NCBI GenBank assembly: GCA_004557505.1
Contig: SFGZ01000008.1
Coordinates: 186,001 to 250,000, forward strand
Direction of reading: 5' to 3'
Source: Coriobacteriaceae bacterium
GTDB taxonomy: Bacteria; Actinomycetota; Coriobacteriia; Coriobacteriales; Atopobiaceae
Length of the DNA stretch: 64,000 bases
Below are positions 7,493 through 16,800 of this stretch, one piece after another. The position numbers were made by a program, and so were the translations under genes. The notes beneath the pieces are model-generated. The model saw only the letters and a list, made by a program, of their open reading frames with translations, made no database searches and had not been told where the DNA came from. Positions within the stretch are counted from its first letter, which is position 1, and every line of letters begins with the position of its first letter.

Positions 7493-8425
7493 CTAGAGCA
7501 GGCCGATGAGGCGGCCGACGATGCCCACGCCGAAGAGGGCGAGGATGATGATGATCGGCGAGACGTTCTTCTTCAGCAGCTTGCAGACGAACAGCGTGAG
7601 CGCCACGGCGGCCAGCCCGGGGATCAGCGAGTCGAGGTTCTGCTGGAGGGTGGTGACCTTCATCTGGTCGAGGGCGTTGGCGCCGAGCGAGGCGTACTGC
7701 GTGAGCGCGCTCTTGATGCCCTCGGCATCGCCGGTGATGGACGACCAGTCGATGTAGGCGCCGTTCTGCTGCTGGATGGTGGAGACGACGGGCATGAAGC
7801 TGATGGTCACCCAGCGCTCGACCAGGGCGCCGATGACGAACATGCCGAGGATGGAGGCACCCTCGGTGATCTTGCCGAGCCTGCCGCCCGAGAGGTCCTT
7901 GGCGATGTCGGCGCCGGCCTTGTAGCCAATCTCCTGCGTATACCACAGGAAGGCAAGGCGGATGGCGTTCCAGAGCACGAAAAACAGGATGGGGCCAAGA
8001 GGAGAGCCGCCCAGCGCCAGAGAGGCGCCGAGGGCGCCCAGCAGCGGGCGCACCGTATACCAGAAGACGGGGTCGCCGACGCCGGCGAGAGGACCCATCA
8101 TGCCGACCTTGACGCCCTGGATGGTGACGTCGTCGATGGGCTCGCCGTTGGCACGGCCCTCCTCGAGGGCGAGGGTGACGCCGATGACGGGCGCGGAGAC
8201 GTAGGGGTGGGTGTTGTAGAACTCGAGGTGGCGCTTCAGGGCCGCGACCTGGTCACTCCTGTTGGGATAGAGCTTCTTGATCGCGGGGATCATGGAGTAG
8301 CACCAGCCGCCGTTCTGCATGCGCTCGTAGTTCCACGAGCCCTGCAGGAACTGGTGACGGTTGCACACCGCGAGGCGATCCTGCTTGGTAAGGTGGATGC
8401 CATCGTCCCGAATCTCTTTTGCCAT
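7493..8425 (-). CDS. manZ: PTS mannose/fructose/sorbose family, IID subunit
   Basis: 310 residues. Membrane partner of IIC in a mannose-class permease. The IID hallmark near the N terminus (QGSWNYERMQNGGWCYSMIPAI) and the conserved GPLAGVGDPVFWYTVRPLLG segment are visible, with several hydrophobic segments in the C-terminal half and a final transmembrane helix (IIIILALFGVGIVGRLIGLL). Start ATG 8425. It lies 24 nt downstream of IIC and shares the operon promoter before IIAB. Confidence 0.93.
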   Translation of the reverse strand: MAKEIRDDGIHLTKQDRLAVCNRHQFLQGSWNYERMQNGGWCYSMIPAIKKLYPNRSDQVAALKRHLEFYNTHPYVSAPVIGVTLALEEGRANGEPIDDVTIQGVKVGMMGPLAGVGDPVFWYTVRPLLGALGASLALGGSPLGPILFFVLWNAIRLAFLWYTQEIGYKAGADIAKDLSGGRLGKITEGASILGMFVIGALVERWVTISFMPVVSTIQQQNGAYIDWSSITGDAEGIKSALTQYASLGANALDQMKVTTLQQNLDSLIPGLAAVALTLFVCKLLKKNVSPIIIILALFGVGIVGRLIGLL

Positions 8426-8449
8426 TGCTGATCACGCTCCCTTGCAAGC

Positions 8450-9265
8450 CTAGTAGTTGTCGATGATGTCACCCAGCGGGTCACCGGAGCCCATCGCACC
8501 CGAGCCGCCGTTCTCCTTGGCATACTCCTTGAGGCCGAGGTAGATGAAGGCGAGCGAGAGGCCGATGACGCCCAGGGCGATGAGGGTGAGCTGGGAGATG
8601 GCAGCCAGGACGAAGCCGAGCGCGAAGAACGGCCAGACCTCCTTGGTGGCCATCATGTTGATGACCATGGCATAGCCTACGCAGCAGACCATGCCGCCGC
8701 CGACGGCCATGCCGCCGGAGAGCCAGGCGGGCATCGCCTCGAGTGCTGCGGTCACGACGTCGCCGGGGATGAAGCAGAGGGCGGCGGCCGGAATGGCGAT
8801 GCGGGCGCCCTGCATGCAGATGGCCGCGATCTGCCAGCGCTCGATGCCGGCGATGTCGTCATTCTCGGCGCATCTGTCCATGCCGTGAACCATGACCGTG
8901 GCGATGGTGCGGCAGACCATGGTGAGGAAGAGGCCGGCGACGGAGAGGGGCACGGCGACGGCGACGGATGTCGTCATGGCATCGGCGGGGTTGGAGCCGC
9001 CGTTGATGGCGATGGCCATGAGGATGGCGGAGGCGACGGAGGCGAGCGCGGCGTCGGGGGCCATTGCGGCGCCGACGTTGGCCCAGCCGAGGGCGATCAT
9101 CTGGAGCGAGCCGCCCAGGAAGACCCCCTCCGCGGGGTGGCCGGTCACGAGGCCGATGAGCGTGCATGCAACTAGAGGCTGGTGGAACTGCCACTCGTCG
9201 AGGACGCCCTCCATGCCTGCCAGGAAGGCGACGACGATAACGAGCAGAATTGACATTAGTGACAT
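8450..9265 (-). CDS. manY: PTS mannose/fructose/sorbose family, IIC subunit
   Basis: 271 residues, multi-spanning sugar channel of the mannose-class PTS. The conserved GHPAEGVFLGGSLQMIALGW stretch (here shortened) and GAAMAPDAALASVASAI are typical of IIC-Man. About seven or eight hydrophobic segments are seen. The polar C terminus (residues 250-271) is Gly/Asp rich. Located between IIAB (15 nt upstream) and IID. Confidence 0.93.
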   Translation of the reverse strand: MSLMSILLVIVVAFLAGMEGVLDEWQFHQPLVACTLIGLVTGHPAEGVFLGGSLQMIALGWANVGAAMAPDAALASVASAILMAIAINGGSNPADAMTTSVAVAVPLSVAGLFLTMVCRTIATVMVHGMDRCAENDDIAGIERWQIAAICMQGARIAIPAAALCFIPGDVVTAALEAMPAWLSGGMAVGGGMVCCVGYAMVINMMATKEVWPFFALGFVLAAISQLTLIALGVIGLSLAFIYLGLKEYAKENGGSGAMGSGDPLGDIIDNY

Positions 9266-9280
9266 AACCCCTCCCTATCC

Positions 9281-10291
9281 CTACCTGTTGTCTGCCGGGG
9301 AGGCGAGCTCGTCCTCGGCCTTCTTGATGATGGCGTCGTAGGACTCCGCCTTGTCAGCCGGGACCTTGCGGATGTCGAACTCGACCCCCCTGCCCCTGAT
9401 CTCCTCGAGGGTGTCAACGTCGTCCTGGTCCATGGCCAGCGCGTTGGTGACGACGACTTTGCCCACGGAGTGGGCCATGGAGCCGAGGTTGAGCCTCTTG
9501 ATGGGCACGCCGCCCTCGATGGCACGAAGGGCATCCTGCGGGGTCTCGAAGAGGAGCATGGCGCGCGTGTTGCCAAAGCGGGGGTCCTTCGCGACCTCGC
9601 AGATCTTCTTGATGGGAACCACGTGTACGTGGACTCCCGGAGGCGCCGCCTGGACGATCATGGTCTTGCGGAGCTGGTCCTGGGAAACGCCGTCGGAGCA
9701 GACGATGATGCGGTCGGGGTTGGCCGACTTGGTCCAGGTGGTCGCGACCTGGCCGTGAAGCAGGCGGGTGTCGACGCGCGCGAACACGATCTTGATGTGC
9801 CCGTCGCCGATGACCGTCCCCTCCGGGATGGCACCCGCGGGCGCGGGGGCAGGCGCGGCAGCGGGCGCGGGAGCGGCCTCTGTGGGCTCAAGCTCCTCGG
9901 GCTTGATGCGGATGCCGTTCCTGGCCTCGGTGAAGACGTCCTTGGCGATGGCAGCCGCCGTGTCCTCGCCCATGCGGTCGCCATAGGCCTGGATGAGCAT
10001 GGGCAGGTTAAGGCCCGTCACCATGACCCAATCCTCGTGGCCCCCGCTCGCAAGCAGGCCGTTGACCTGGTTGAATGGAGTGGCACCCCAAAGGTCAACA
10101 AAGAAGAGCACGTGCTCCTGCTCGTCGAACGATGCGACGGCATCCTCCAGCTTCGCCTTGAGGTCATCGGGACCCATGTCGGGCGTCAGGGTCACAGCGG
10201 CAACGTCCTTCTGCGGCCCGAAGATCATCTGGCCGGACTCCATGATCCCCTCGGCGAACTTGCCGTGGCTGGCTAGAACGATACTGACCAT
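9281..10291 (-). CDS. manX: PTS mannose family IIAB fusion
   Basis: 336 residues, cytoplasmic phosphocarrier. Residues 1-130 are the IIA domain with the phospho-accepting His9 (LASHGKFAEG); residues 138-153 are an Ala/Pro hinge; residues 165-336 are IIB with His179 (ARVDTRLLHGQV). Phosphate passes HPr to His9 to His179 to sugar. ATG 10291 follows an AAGGAGG site. First gene of the manXYZ-manO operon. Substrate specificity within the glucose/mannose range cannot be told from sequence. Confidence 0.94.
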   Translation of the reverse strand: MVSIVLASHGKFAEGIMESGQMIFGPQKDVAAVTLTPDMGPDDLKAKLEDAVASFDEQEHVLFFVDLWGATPFNQVNGLLASGGHEDWVMVTGLNLPMLIQAYGDRMGEDTAAAIAKDVFTEARNGIRIKPEELEPTEAAPAPAAAPAPAPAGAIPEGTVIGDGHIKIVFARVDTRLLHGQVATTWTKSANPDRIIVCSDGVSQDQLRKTMIVQAAPPGVHVHVVPIKKICEVAKDPRFGNTRAMLLFETPQDALRAIEGGVPIKRLNLGSMAHSVGKVVVTNALAMDQDDVDTLEEIRGRGVEFDIRKVPADKAESYDAIIKKAEDELASPADNR

Positions 10292-10659
10292 TCTTCCTCC
10301 TTACGCATATCTCGTACCGCCTACAGATAACGCGCTAGATGTGAAGAGGCGTTCATGCTTTTTTCTCCCATCCTTCATGCCTCGTCCACACTTACTTCAC
10401 ATTGTATGACACGAAGGGCTCGCGAATATATGGAAAGCCGTTGTTGAGCAATCGGAACTTGGTCGAGCAACTTGGCATGCCATACCGTTTACCGGTATGG
10501 ATACTAAATCATGGGTGCAAAATTCGTTCATACAAGTTAGCAGACGGTCGAACATGCGGCGCATCTTGGCGGGGGCCACCAAGAACGCAGAGGTCAGGCC
10601 ATGCGTTTCTCGTAATGCCGCTCACCGATTCGTTTGCCACGCTCGGGGCGCGCCGCCTG
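10292..10659 (-). promoter_or_regulatory. Regulatory region upstream of the mannose PTS operon
   Basis: 368 bp without a gene, clearly more AT-rich than its surroundings. A TACAAT -10-like element lies at 10401-10406 (minus strand), about 110 nt from the manX start. A perfect 8-bp inverted repeat (10480-10487 CCATACCG and 10493-10500 CGGTATGG, 5-nt spacer) lies about 75 bp further upstream and looks like a dimeric regulator site. No sigma-54 type -24/-12 element is seen. No regulator gene is adjacent. Confidence 0.5.
10480..10500. promoter_or_regulatory. Candidate operator, 8-bp perfect inverted repeat
   Basis: CCATACCG, spacer TTTAC, CGGTATGG. No T-run follows on either strand, which argues against a terminator. 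Its place upstream of the putative manX -10 fits an operator or activator site. Confidence 0.4.
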
Positions 10660-11787
10660 CTAGCAGGGGATGCACACCAGCTCGTGCGGCGACTGCGTGA
10701 AGACCTCGTAGCCGTCCTCGCACACGATGCCAAAGTCCTCCAGGCGCACGCCAAACTGCCCGGGCAGGTACGTGCCCGGCTCCACGGTGATGACGGAGCC
10801 GGCGGGGATGGGCTCGTCGTTCCTCATGTTGAACATGGGCTGCTCGTGAATCTCGAGCCCCACGCCGTGGCCGAGGCCGTGCGCGAAGCAGTACTCGGAG
10901 AAGCCCGCCTCGCATATGAGCTTGTGGGCGAGCTCGTGTATGTCGCGGCCGATGACGCCCGCGCGGACCGTGGCCTCGCAGGCCTCGTTCGCGGCGCGCG
11001 TGGCCTCGTAGACCTTGCGCTGGAGGTCGCCGGGCTCCCCCACGCAGACCGTGCGCGTCATATCGGAGTGATAGTCGTGGTAACCGGCGCCGTAGTCCAT
11101 CACGATCATGTCGCCGCGCCGGATCACGCGCTCGCCGGGCTGCGCGTGGGGGTTGGCGCCGTTGGGGCCGGAGGCGATGATGGAGTCGAAGGAGAGCGAG
11201 TCGGCGCCGTTGGAGAGCATCCAGCCATCCAGCTCGGCACGAACCTGCTGCTCGGTGAGGCCGGGCTTGATGTAGCCGCAGATGTGCTCAAACGCCGCGT
11301 CGGTGATCGACTGCGCATGGCGCATGAGCTCGACCTCCTCGGCGTCCTTCACGATGCGCAGCCCGGCGATGTCGCCGTGGAGGCGCGGGGTGAGCGCCGC
11401 CGCGGACGCCTTGGCGCACTCCTCGCCCAGGGCGTCAAAGAACGCCAGGTCACAGGTGTCCTCGATGGCCACGACGCGCGAGCGGGCCTCGCGGATGCGC
11501 CGTGCCGCCCACCGCGCGGGGCTCACGCTGTCCATGTCGAGCCTCCAGGGGGTGTCCGCGCCGAGGCGGCTCTGGAAGGTGCCAAAGTAGCGCGAGTCGG
11601 TGTGGAGCCACAGCCCATCGGCGGTCACGAAGGCCGTGTGGGCCACCTCGTCGTCAAAGGTGCGCTCGGCGCCGGTGAGCCAGCGCAGGTCGGGGTTGTT
11701 GCGAAGGATCGCCGCGTCATAGCCCCTCTCGGACATGAGCGCGCGGAACCTCTCGACGCGGGTGGCACAGGCTTGTGCATCTGCCAT
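10660..11787 (-). CDS. Xaa-Pro peptidase (M24 family)
   Basis: 375 residues from ATG 11787, just downstream of a GGGAGAAG-like site. Cytoplasmic dinuclear-metal aminopeptidase cleaving X-Pro bonds. An N-terminal creatinase-like domain (residues 1-125) precedes the pita-bread catalytic domain. Metal ligands are visible as the two Asp in MDYGAGYHDYHSDMTRT, the His in HGLGHGVGLEIHE, and the Glu in TVEPGTYLP and VRLEDFG. It lies between manX and the aroB-like gene, 82 nt from the latter. PepP/PepQ subfamily cannot be fixed. Confidence 0.92.
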   Translation of the reverse strand: MADAQACATRVERFRALMSERGYDAAILRNNPDLRWLTGAERTFDDEVAHTAFVTADGLWLHTDSRYFGTFQSRLGADTPWRLDMDSVSPARWAARRIREARSRVVAIEDTCDLAFFDALGEECAKASAAALTPRLHGDIAGLRIVKDAEEVELMRHAQSITDAAFEHICGYIKPGLTEQQVRAELDGWMLSNGADSLSFDSIIASGPNGANPHAQPGERVIRRGDMIVMDYGAGYHDYHSDMTRTVCVGEPGDLQRKVYEATRAANEACEATVRAGVIGRDIHELAHKLICEAGFSEYCFAHGLGHGVGLEIHEQPMFNMRNDEPIPAGSVITVEPGTYLPGQFGVRLEDFGIVCEDGYEVFTQSPHELVCIPC

Positions 11788-11869
11788 GATTCTCTCTTCT
11801 CCCTTGCAGACGGACAGTATTGACGAATGGCGCCGCCGGCAGGCGGGCGGGCAACGCGCGGGAGGCGCG

Positions 11870-13120
11870 CTACCTCGAGGAGCACCACGCAGCCGCGTGC
11901 TCCTCGAGCCGGTCGTCCTCGACGGCGGCAAGGCGCACGCGCCCGAGCGAGCGCGGAAGCTCCAGCATGAACTTGTTCGAACGACGGAATCGCTCGGCCT
12001 TGAGCGCGGCCGCCATGGCCACGGGATCCACCTCGCACTCGACATAGCCCAGGCCGAGACGGTCAAGCAGCTCATCCTGCGTGAGCATGTCGTCGACCGA
12101 GAGCCCGCCCTGCGCCACCGAGAGGCGCGCCGTGAAGCGCATGGCCTCGGCAAGCAGGGTCGAGGGGGGCACGCGCTCCCCCACCAGGGGACGAAGCGCA
12201 CGCGCGAAGGTCGTGCCGTAGCCAATGGACTGGCGCACGGCAACCGAGGTGGACGAGATGATCTTGCCACGGCTCTTCATGCAGTCGACCATCTGCTCGC
12301 AGATGGCGGCGCGGTCGAGCGCGGCAATGTCGTTGGCGCGGTCGAAGAGTCGGCCGAAGGCCTTGTCGGAGTCTGCCATGGCGCTGGTAGCGAAGAGCGC
12401 GCGGGCGAGAAGGGCCGCCTCGTCCGTGCGCATGGCATCGATGACGTCGAGGTCGCAGTAGACATAGCGGGCGCTGCCGTCCTGCGTGACCATCTGGTCC
12501 GCGCCTGGCAGGTCGAGCGCGAGCGGGGTCACGCCTGCCACAAGGGCGGAGACGGGATCGAGCGGAACCTGGGCAAGCGTCACGCCGCCGCACCACGACC
12601 GGCAGGCAAACGACGCCGTGGAGAGGGCCCTAACGCCACCCACGGCAACGGCAACGTCGTCGCCGGTCACGCCGGTCTTTGCAAGCCCCTCGTACACGGA
12701 TTCGAGGCCCGCGGTCGAGGAGGCGTCCGGGCCGGACGGCAGGCCGACCATATGCACGAGAAAGCCCACGTCCGTGAGGTCGCGGCGGAGGGCCTCGACA
12801 ACGCCTGCCGGGGCCTCGGGCGCGGTCGCGAGGACCGCCGCGCGGGGCTTGCCCACGTAGGCGCGCAGGTCGTTGCCCAATGTTCCCACGAGGTCGTCGC
12901 CCACGCGGGCGTCCAGGGAGTTTCCGCGGAGGTTGACCCACTGCCGCTTCGCGCTGATGCGCACGGGGGCGTCGTCTGCCGGTTCGGCCGCGGCGGATTC
13001 GGGCGCGACGGGAGCGGTCGCGGCGTCGGCTTCGGTCGAGGGTTCGGCCGCCGCAGCCTCATGCGCAGTCTCATCCCCCTCGGCGTCCATCGGCTGCCCG
13101 TCATGGCTGATGTCGCTCAC
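11870..13120 (-). CDS. aroB: 3-dehydroquinate synthase-like protein lacking metal ligands
   Basis: 416 residues from GTG 13120, which overlaps the aroK stop by GTGA and has GGGAGAGGGGG upstream. The first 55 residues are Ala/Glu low complexity. The rest follows the DHQ synthase fold: an N-terminal NAD-binding half, then a VGGVRAL region, LAQVPLDPVSALVAGVTPLA and YVYCDLDVIDAM. However, the family motif GHTFGHA, carrying a zinc-binding His, reads GTTFARA here; the second His region (HGEAV) reads PPSTLLAEA; and the GGKTG lysine is absent. So the catalytic metal site looks lost. It may be non-catalytic or a strongly diverged enzyme. Co-transcription with aroK supports a shikimate-pathway origin. 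Confidence 0.7.
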   Translation of the reverse strand: MSDISHDGQPMDAEGDETAHEAAAAEPSTEADAATAPVAPESAAAEPADDAPVRISAKRQWVNLRGNSLDARVGDDLVGTLGNDLRAYVGKPRAAVLATAPEAPAGVVEALRRDLTDVGFLVHMVGLPSGPDASSTAGLESVYEGLAKTGVTGDDVAVAVGGVRALSTASFACRSWCGGVTLAQVPLDPVSALVAGVTPLALDLPGADQMVTQDGSARYVYCDLDVIDAMRTDEAALLARALFATSAMADSDKAFGRLFDRANDIAALDRAAICEQMVDCMKSRGKIISSTSVAVRQSIGYGTTFARALRPLVGERVPPSTLLAEAMRFTARLSVAQGGLSVDDMLTQDELLDRLGLGYVECEVDPVAMAAALKAERFRRSNKFMLELPRSLGRVRLAAVEDDRLEEHAAAWCSSR

Positions 13121-13656
13121 AAAAGCCCCCTCTCCCAAAGCAGCTGACCGGACTCGCTGGCCACCTGCTCGAAGGTCCTGTTTCGAATGTCGATGGTGAT
13201 GTCAGCCGCCTGCTGGTAGAGCGGGCGGCGATGGCGGAAGAGCGCCTGCGCGTGCGAGGCGTCGCCCAGGTCCGGGCGGCGCTCGGGGCAGCGCATCTGG
13301 CGCAGGGAGTCGGAGAGGTCGCCGTCAAGGTAGACAACCACGCCCATGCGATGCATGAGACCGCAGTTCCCGGGCCGCTCGACCACTCCCCCGCCGCAGC
13401 TCACCAGAAGGGACTTGCGCGACGCCAGCCCCTCGAGGACCTTGGTCTCCTCGTCACGGAAGCCCTCCTCGCCACGCGAGGCAAAGACGTCGCACACGCT
13501 CATGCCAAGGGCGCGCTCGACCAGCTGGTCGGTATCCACGTAGGGCCGGCGGAAGAGCTTGCCGAGGTTGCGTGCGAGGGTGGACTTGCCCGCACCGAGA
13601 AACCCGACGAAGAATATGTGGTCGCAGCCCTCGTGGATGATGTAGCCCTCGTCCAA
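13117..13656 (-). CDS. aroK: Shikimate kinase
   Basis: 179 residues. Phosphorylates shikimate with ATP. Walker A GFLGAGKST lies near residue 18; DTDQLVE carries the substrate-binding Asp; GEEGFRDEE the substrate Arg; CGGGVV the glycine-rich loop; and a lid with arginines (RCPERRPDL) follows. The start appears to be TTG at 13656, with AAGGAAGAG upstream; no ATG or GTG fits better. The leader carries a hairpin (13682-13697) and a TATGAT -10. The downstream aroB-like gene is coupled. Confidence 0.9.
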   Translation of the reverse strand: MDEGYIIHEGCDHIFFVGFLGAGKSTLARNLGKLFRRPYVDTDQLVERALGMSVCDVFASRGEEGFRDEETKVLEGLASRKSLLVSCGGGVVERPGNCGLMHRMGVVVYLDGDLSDSLRQMRCPERRPDLGDASHAQALFRHRRPLYQQAADITIDIRNRTFEQVASESGQLLWERGLL

Positions 13657-13681
13657 CTTGCTCTTCCTTGCTCCCGTGCGT

Positions 13682-13723
13682 GCCTGGCTCGCCAGGCCTT
13701 AAGTCCGTAACCTCTCTATCATA
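13682..13723 (-). promoter_or_regulatory. aroK promoter -10 (TATGAT) and leader hairpin
   Basis: TATGAT on the minus strand at 13718-13723, about 60 nt before the aroK start, in a short AT-rich patch. Between them a 6-bp stem with tetraloop (GCCTGG-CGAG-CCAGGC, 13682-13697) lies in the expected 5-prime leader. The -35 is weak. Confidence 0.4.
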
Positions 13724-13857
13724 TTCGATTACCCTAACAATTATGGGCTTGCGCAGAGCGTCCATCTCCCCCGCCCTGCCATGGGAACGCTGTCGACGCA
13801 TGTCCCTGCCGCCCGTCATCCGAGAACGGATGGCACCGCATGTATGGAACGGGACCC

Positions 13858-16800
13858 TTAGCCATGGCGGCGAAGCGCCGCCCCGGCGAGGGCCACCAGG
13901 ACCGCGCCTGCGAGGAGCGCCACGCCGGTTGGGGTGCCTGCGTCTCCCGCGCTCGGCAGCGCAGGCACCCGCTTTGGGGCAGACGTCTGCCGCCTCTTGC
14001 CCTGGCCCCGCCCCGTAGGAGAATGCTGCTCGCCCCCCGACTGTGGCTCGGGCTTCTGCTGTGGGTCCTTGCCCTGGTCCTGCCCCGCAGGAGGATTCTG
14101 CTCGCCCCCCGGCCGTGGCTCGGGCTTCTGCTGTGGGCCCTCGGTGCTGCCGCCGGGCACGGTGCCTGGGGTCTCTGGCTCGGCGGGCAAAACAGCAAGG
14201 GCTTGGCGCGCTTCCACAAGCGCGTCTTCGAGGCCGTCGATCTGGACCTGCTGGAGCGACGTGTCCTCGAGGCCGGCCCGAGCCGCCGCGAGCGCGTCAG
14301 AGAGCGCCTTCCAGCTCTCAGGCGTGTACTTCGCCTGATCAAGACCCTCGACACCCACCGCGTCGATTGCGTCCGAAAGGGGCTTTGTGTCCACGAGTCC
14401 CATCGACTGGTCAAGGGAGCCGAGCTTGAACTTCGCTTGCTTGATGTAGCAGCGGTCCGTTGTCACCCCACCGGTCCAGCTTTGGGAGAACTCCTTGTCC
14501 CAGTGGCCGTAGGAGTCCATCACAAAGGTGCCGTCGTCAAAGGTGGCCACACCCGCGTAGCCCGTGTCGCCCGAGTACCTGTTGTTCGCCCAGTCCTCCG
14601 CAAGACGAATGCGGTAGTCGCCGTCCTCCTGGTTCATGAGCTCGTCGTAGGTGCCAACCCAGGCCACCCAGTCGCCCGCCAGCCAGTCATTCGCGCCATC
14701 AAAGGCCCCGTTGTTGTTTTGGTCATAGCAGATCTCGCGGAAGGTGACGAGCAGGCGACCGCTGACTGGGTCATATGCCGCCTTGTGGCGCTCTCCGGCA
14801 AGAGAGCCGGGAAGGTCCATGGGCTCGCTCCACGTCTCTCCCTCATCATCCGAGTAGATGAGCGTTGCGGGATTGTTGTGCGACTGGCTGCGAGCAAGGC
14901 CGACGATGCGCCTGCCGTCGGGCGAGCGGAACAGGCCAATCTCGCACATCTGGTAGGTCTGCTCTATCGAACGATGCTCGGGGATCAGCGGAACGGGGTC
15001 GCTCCACCGCTCGTCGCCATTCTCATCGAAGGTGAGGTACGTCTTGTAGTTCACGTAATCGTGGTTGTGGAAGGTGCCCAGCCACTTCTGGATGGGCCTG
15101 CCGCTCTCGTCGTGCAGCTGGACAAGGCTGGACATGGCGACGATGGCGTCGTTGTGAGAGCCGTCGGGGCGCTTGGAGTGCCAGTGCCTGTACTCGCTCC
15201 AGGTCTTGCCCCCATCATCGGAATACGAAGTGTTCCAGCCGTACTGGTTGCCCGCGGAGTCCGTACCCCATCCCGGGCAGGCGGTGATGAGCATGATGCG
15301 CTCGGAGCCGTCCTCCCGCGCGAGCGTGTACATGGTGGGCGTCTCCTGCGAGCCCGCCCACGATTGAGGCAGGTCCGTCTTCTCCGTCCACGTCTCCCCG
15401 CGGTCCTCGCTCACCTTCATGATGAGGGGGCCCTTGCCGTGCCCCTGCGGGAATGCCGTGATCAGTGTGCCGTCCTTCGTGCGCACCATGTCCGGCTGGC
15501 CGAAGTATTGGTTGGAGGTGTCCTCGGACTTGTGTACGTCGGTGAGGCTCTCAGGAGGAAGGCTGACTTCCCTGAGCGTGTTCGAGATGGGGATGCGCTT
15601 CTTGACGGTCACGTTGACGTCCTCGGCAAATCCCGCCGCTTTGTTCTCAACATGGATCACCGCGGTTCCCCGGGAGACGCCGCTCACGACGCCTTTCTCA
15701 TCGACCGTCGCCACGGACGCATCGCTCGAGCTGAACGCGACGGCCTTGTCATCATGCGGGCTCACGAGGTTCACGCCGATGGCATGCGCGTCGCCAACGT
15801 AGACGGTGAAGGCCTGCTCGGACAGGTTCAGCCCAGGCAGCAGCATGGTTGCCTTGACCTCGGCGTCGCTGAGGACGCGCGGATAGATCTTGACCTCGTC
15901 GACAAGGCCCGTGAAGCCGTCGCCGCCGATCAAGTCGGCCGGCGCGCTGATGTTGTGGCTGGCCGTCCAGGCGTTCGTGTCCACGCGGTTGCCGTCCACG
16001 TACATGGTGAGGCCGGCTGCGGGATCCTGCGTCCACGTGACGTGATACCAGGTGTCCGCCTCAAACGGGTACTTGAAGGTGAGCACGTCGCCCCCGCCTT
16101 TGCCCACGTGGAAGCCGCCCATGCGGTTTGAGGCCATCTTGAGGTCAAGCGAGTAAGAGCGCGTCTTGTCCATCATGACCGATGAGCGATCCGTGAGATC
16201 GGCCTCGGACTTCACCCAGTAGCCTATGGTCCAAGGCCCGTTCCCCGTGAGCCCGGACTCCCCTGGCAGGGCCACGGCCTCGCCGGCACTGAGCCTGATG
16301 GCCCTGCCGGCCTTTCCATCTGCAAATGTCGCCGACGCGGGGACTTCGCCGTCACGGTTGCCCCAGGAGTCCTTGGCGCTGCCCTGGTCGAAGGAGTAGT
16401 ACGCAACGCCGTCGTCAACGGAGAGCGGTGTCACCAAGATGGTTGCAAAGGCAGACTTTGTCGGATCGGCATTCGAGGTCGCCGTGATTCTCGCCATGCC
16501 AGGCTTGTTCCCCGTCACCGTGCCGGAGGCGTCCACAGATGCAATGCCATCGTCGGACGAGGCCCACGAGAGTGTGGGGTCCAAAGCGTTGCTGGGAAGC
16601 ACCGTGGCAGAGAGCCCTATGGTCCTGCCCACCATGACCTCGCGTGGGCCATCCTCGATGGCAACCGACTCGATTGTGCTGGAGCCGCCGTTCACCAAGT
16701 TGATGTAGCGTTCGGTCAACTTGTCTATGCCTGCTTTGAACGCTGCCATTTCGCCGGAGAGCTGCGATACACCTTCGGCACTCAGGTACGACTGGCTCGA

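Noticed and set aside
10480..10500. Inverted repeat before manX as a terminator of the upstream DNA
   Set aside because: No T-run on either side and the spacing fits a protein-binding dyad better.
13840..13857. Terminator after the surface glycosidase
   Set aside because: A CATCCG/CGGATG stem exists nearby (about 13815-13831) but has no T-tract, so I did not list it.
13840..16131. 763-codon plus-strand frame opposite the surface glycosidase
   Set aside because: Antisense shadow; no recognisable domain, while the minus strand has Asp boxes and a sorting signal.
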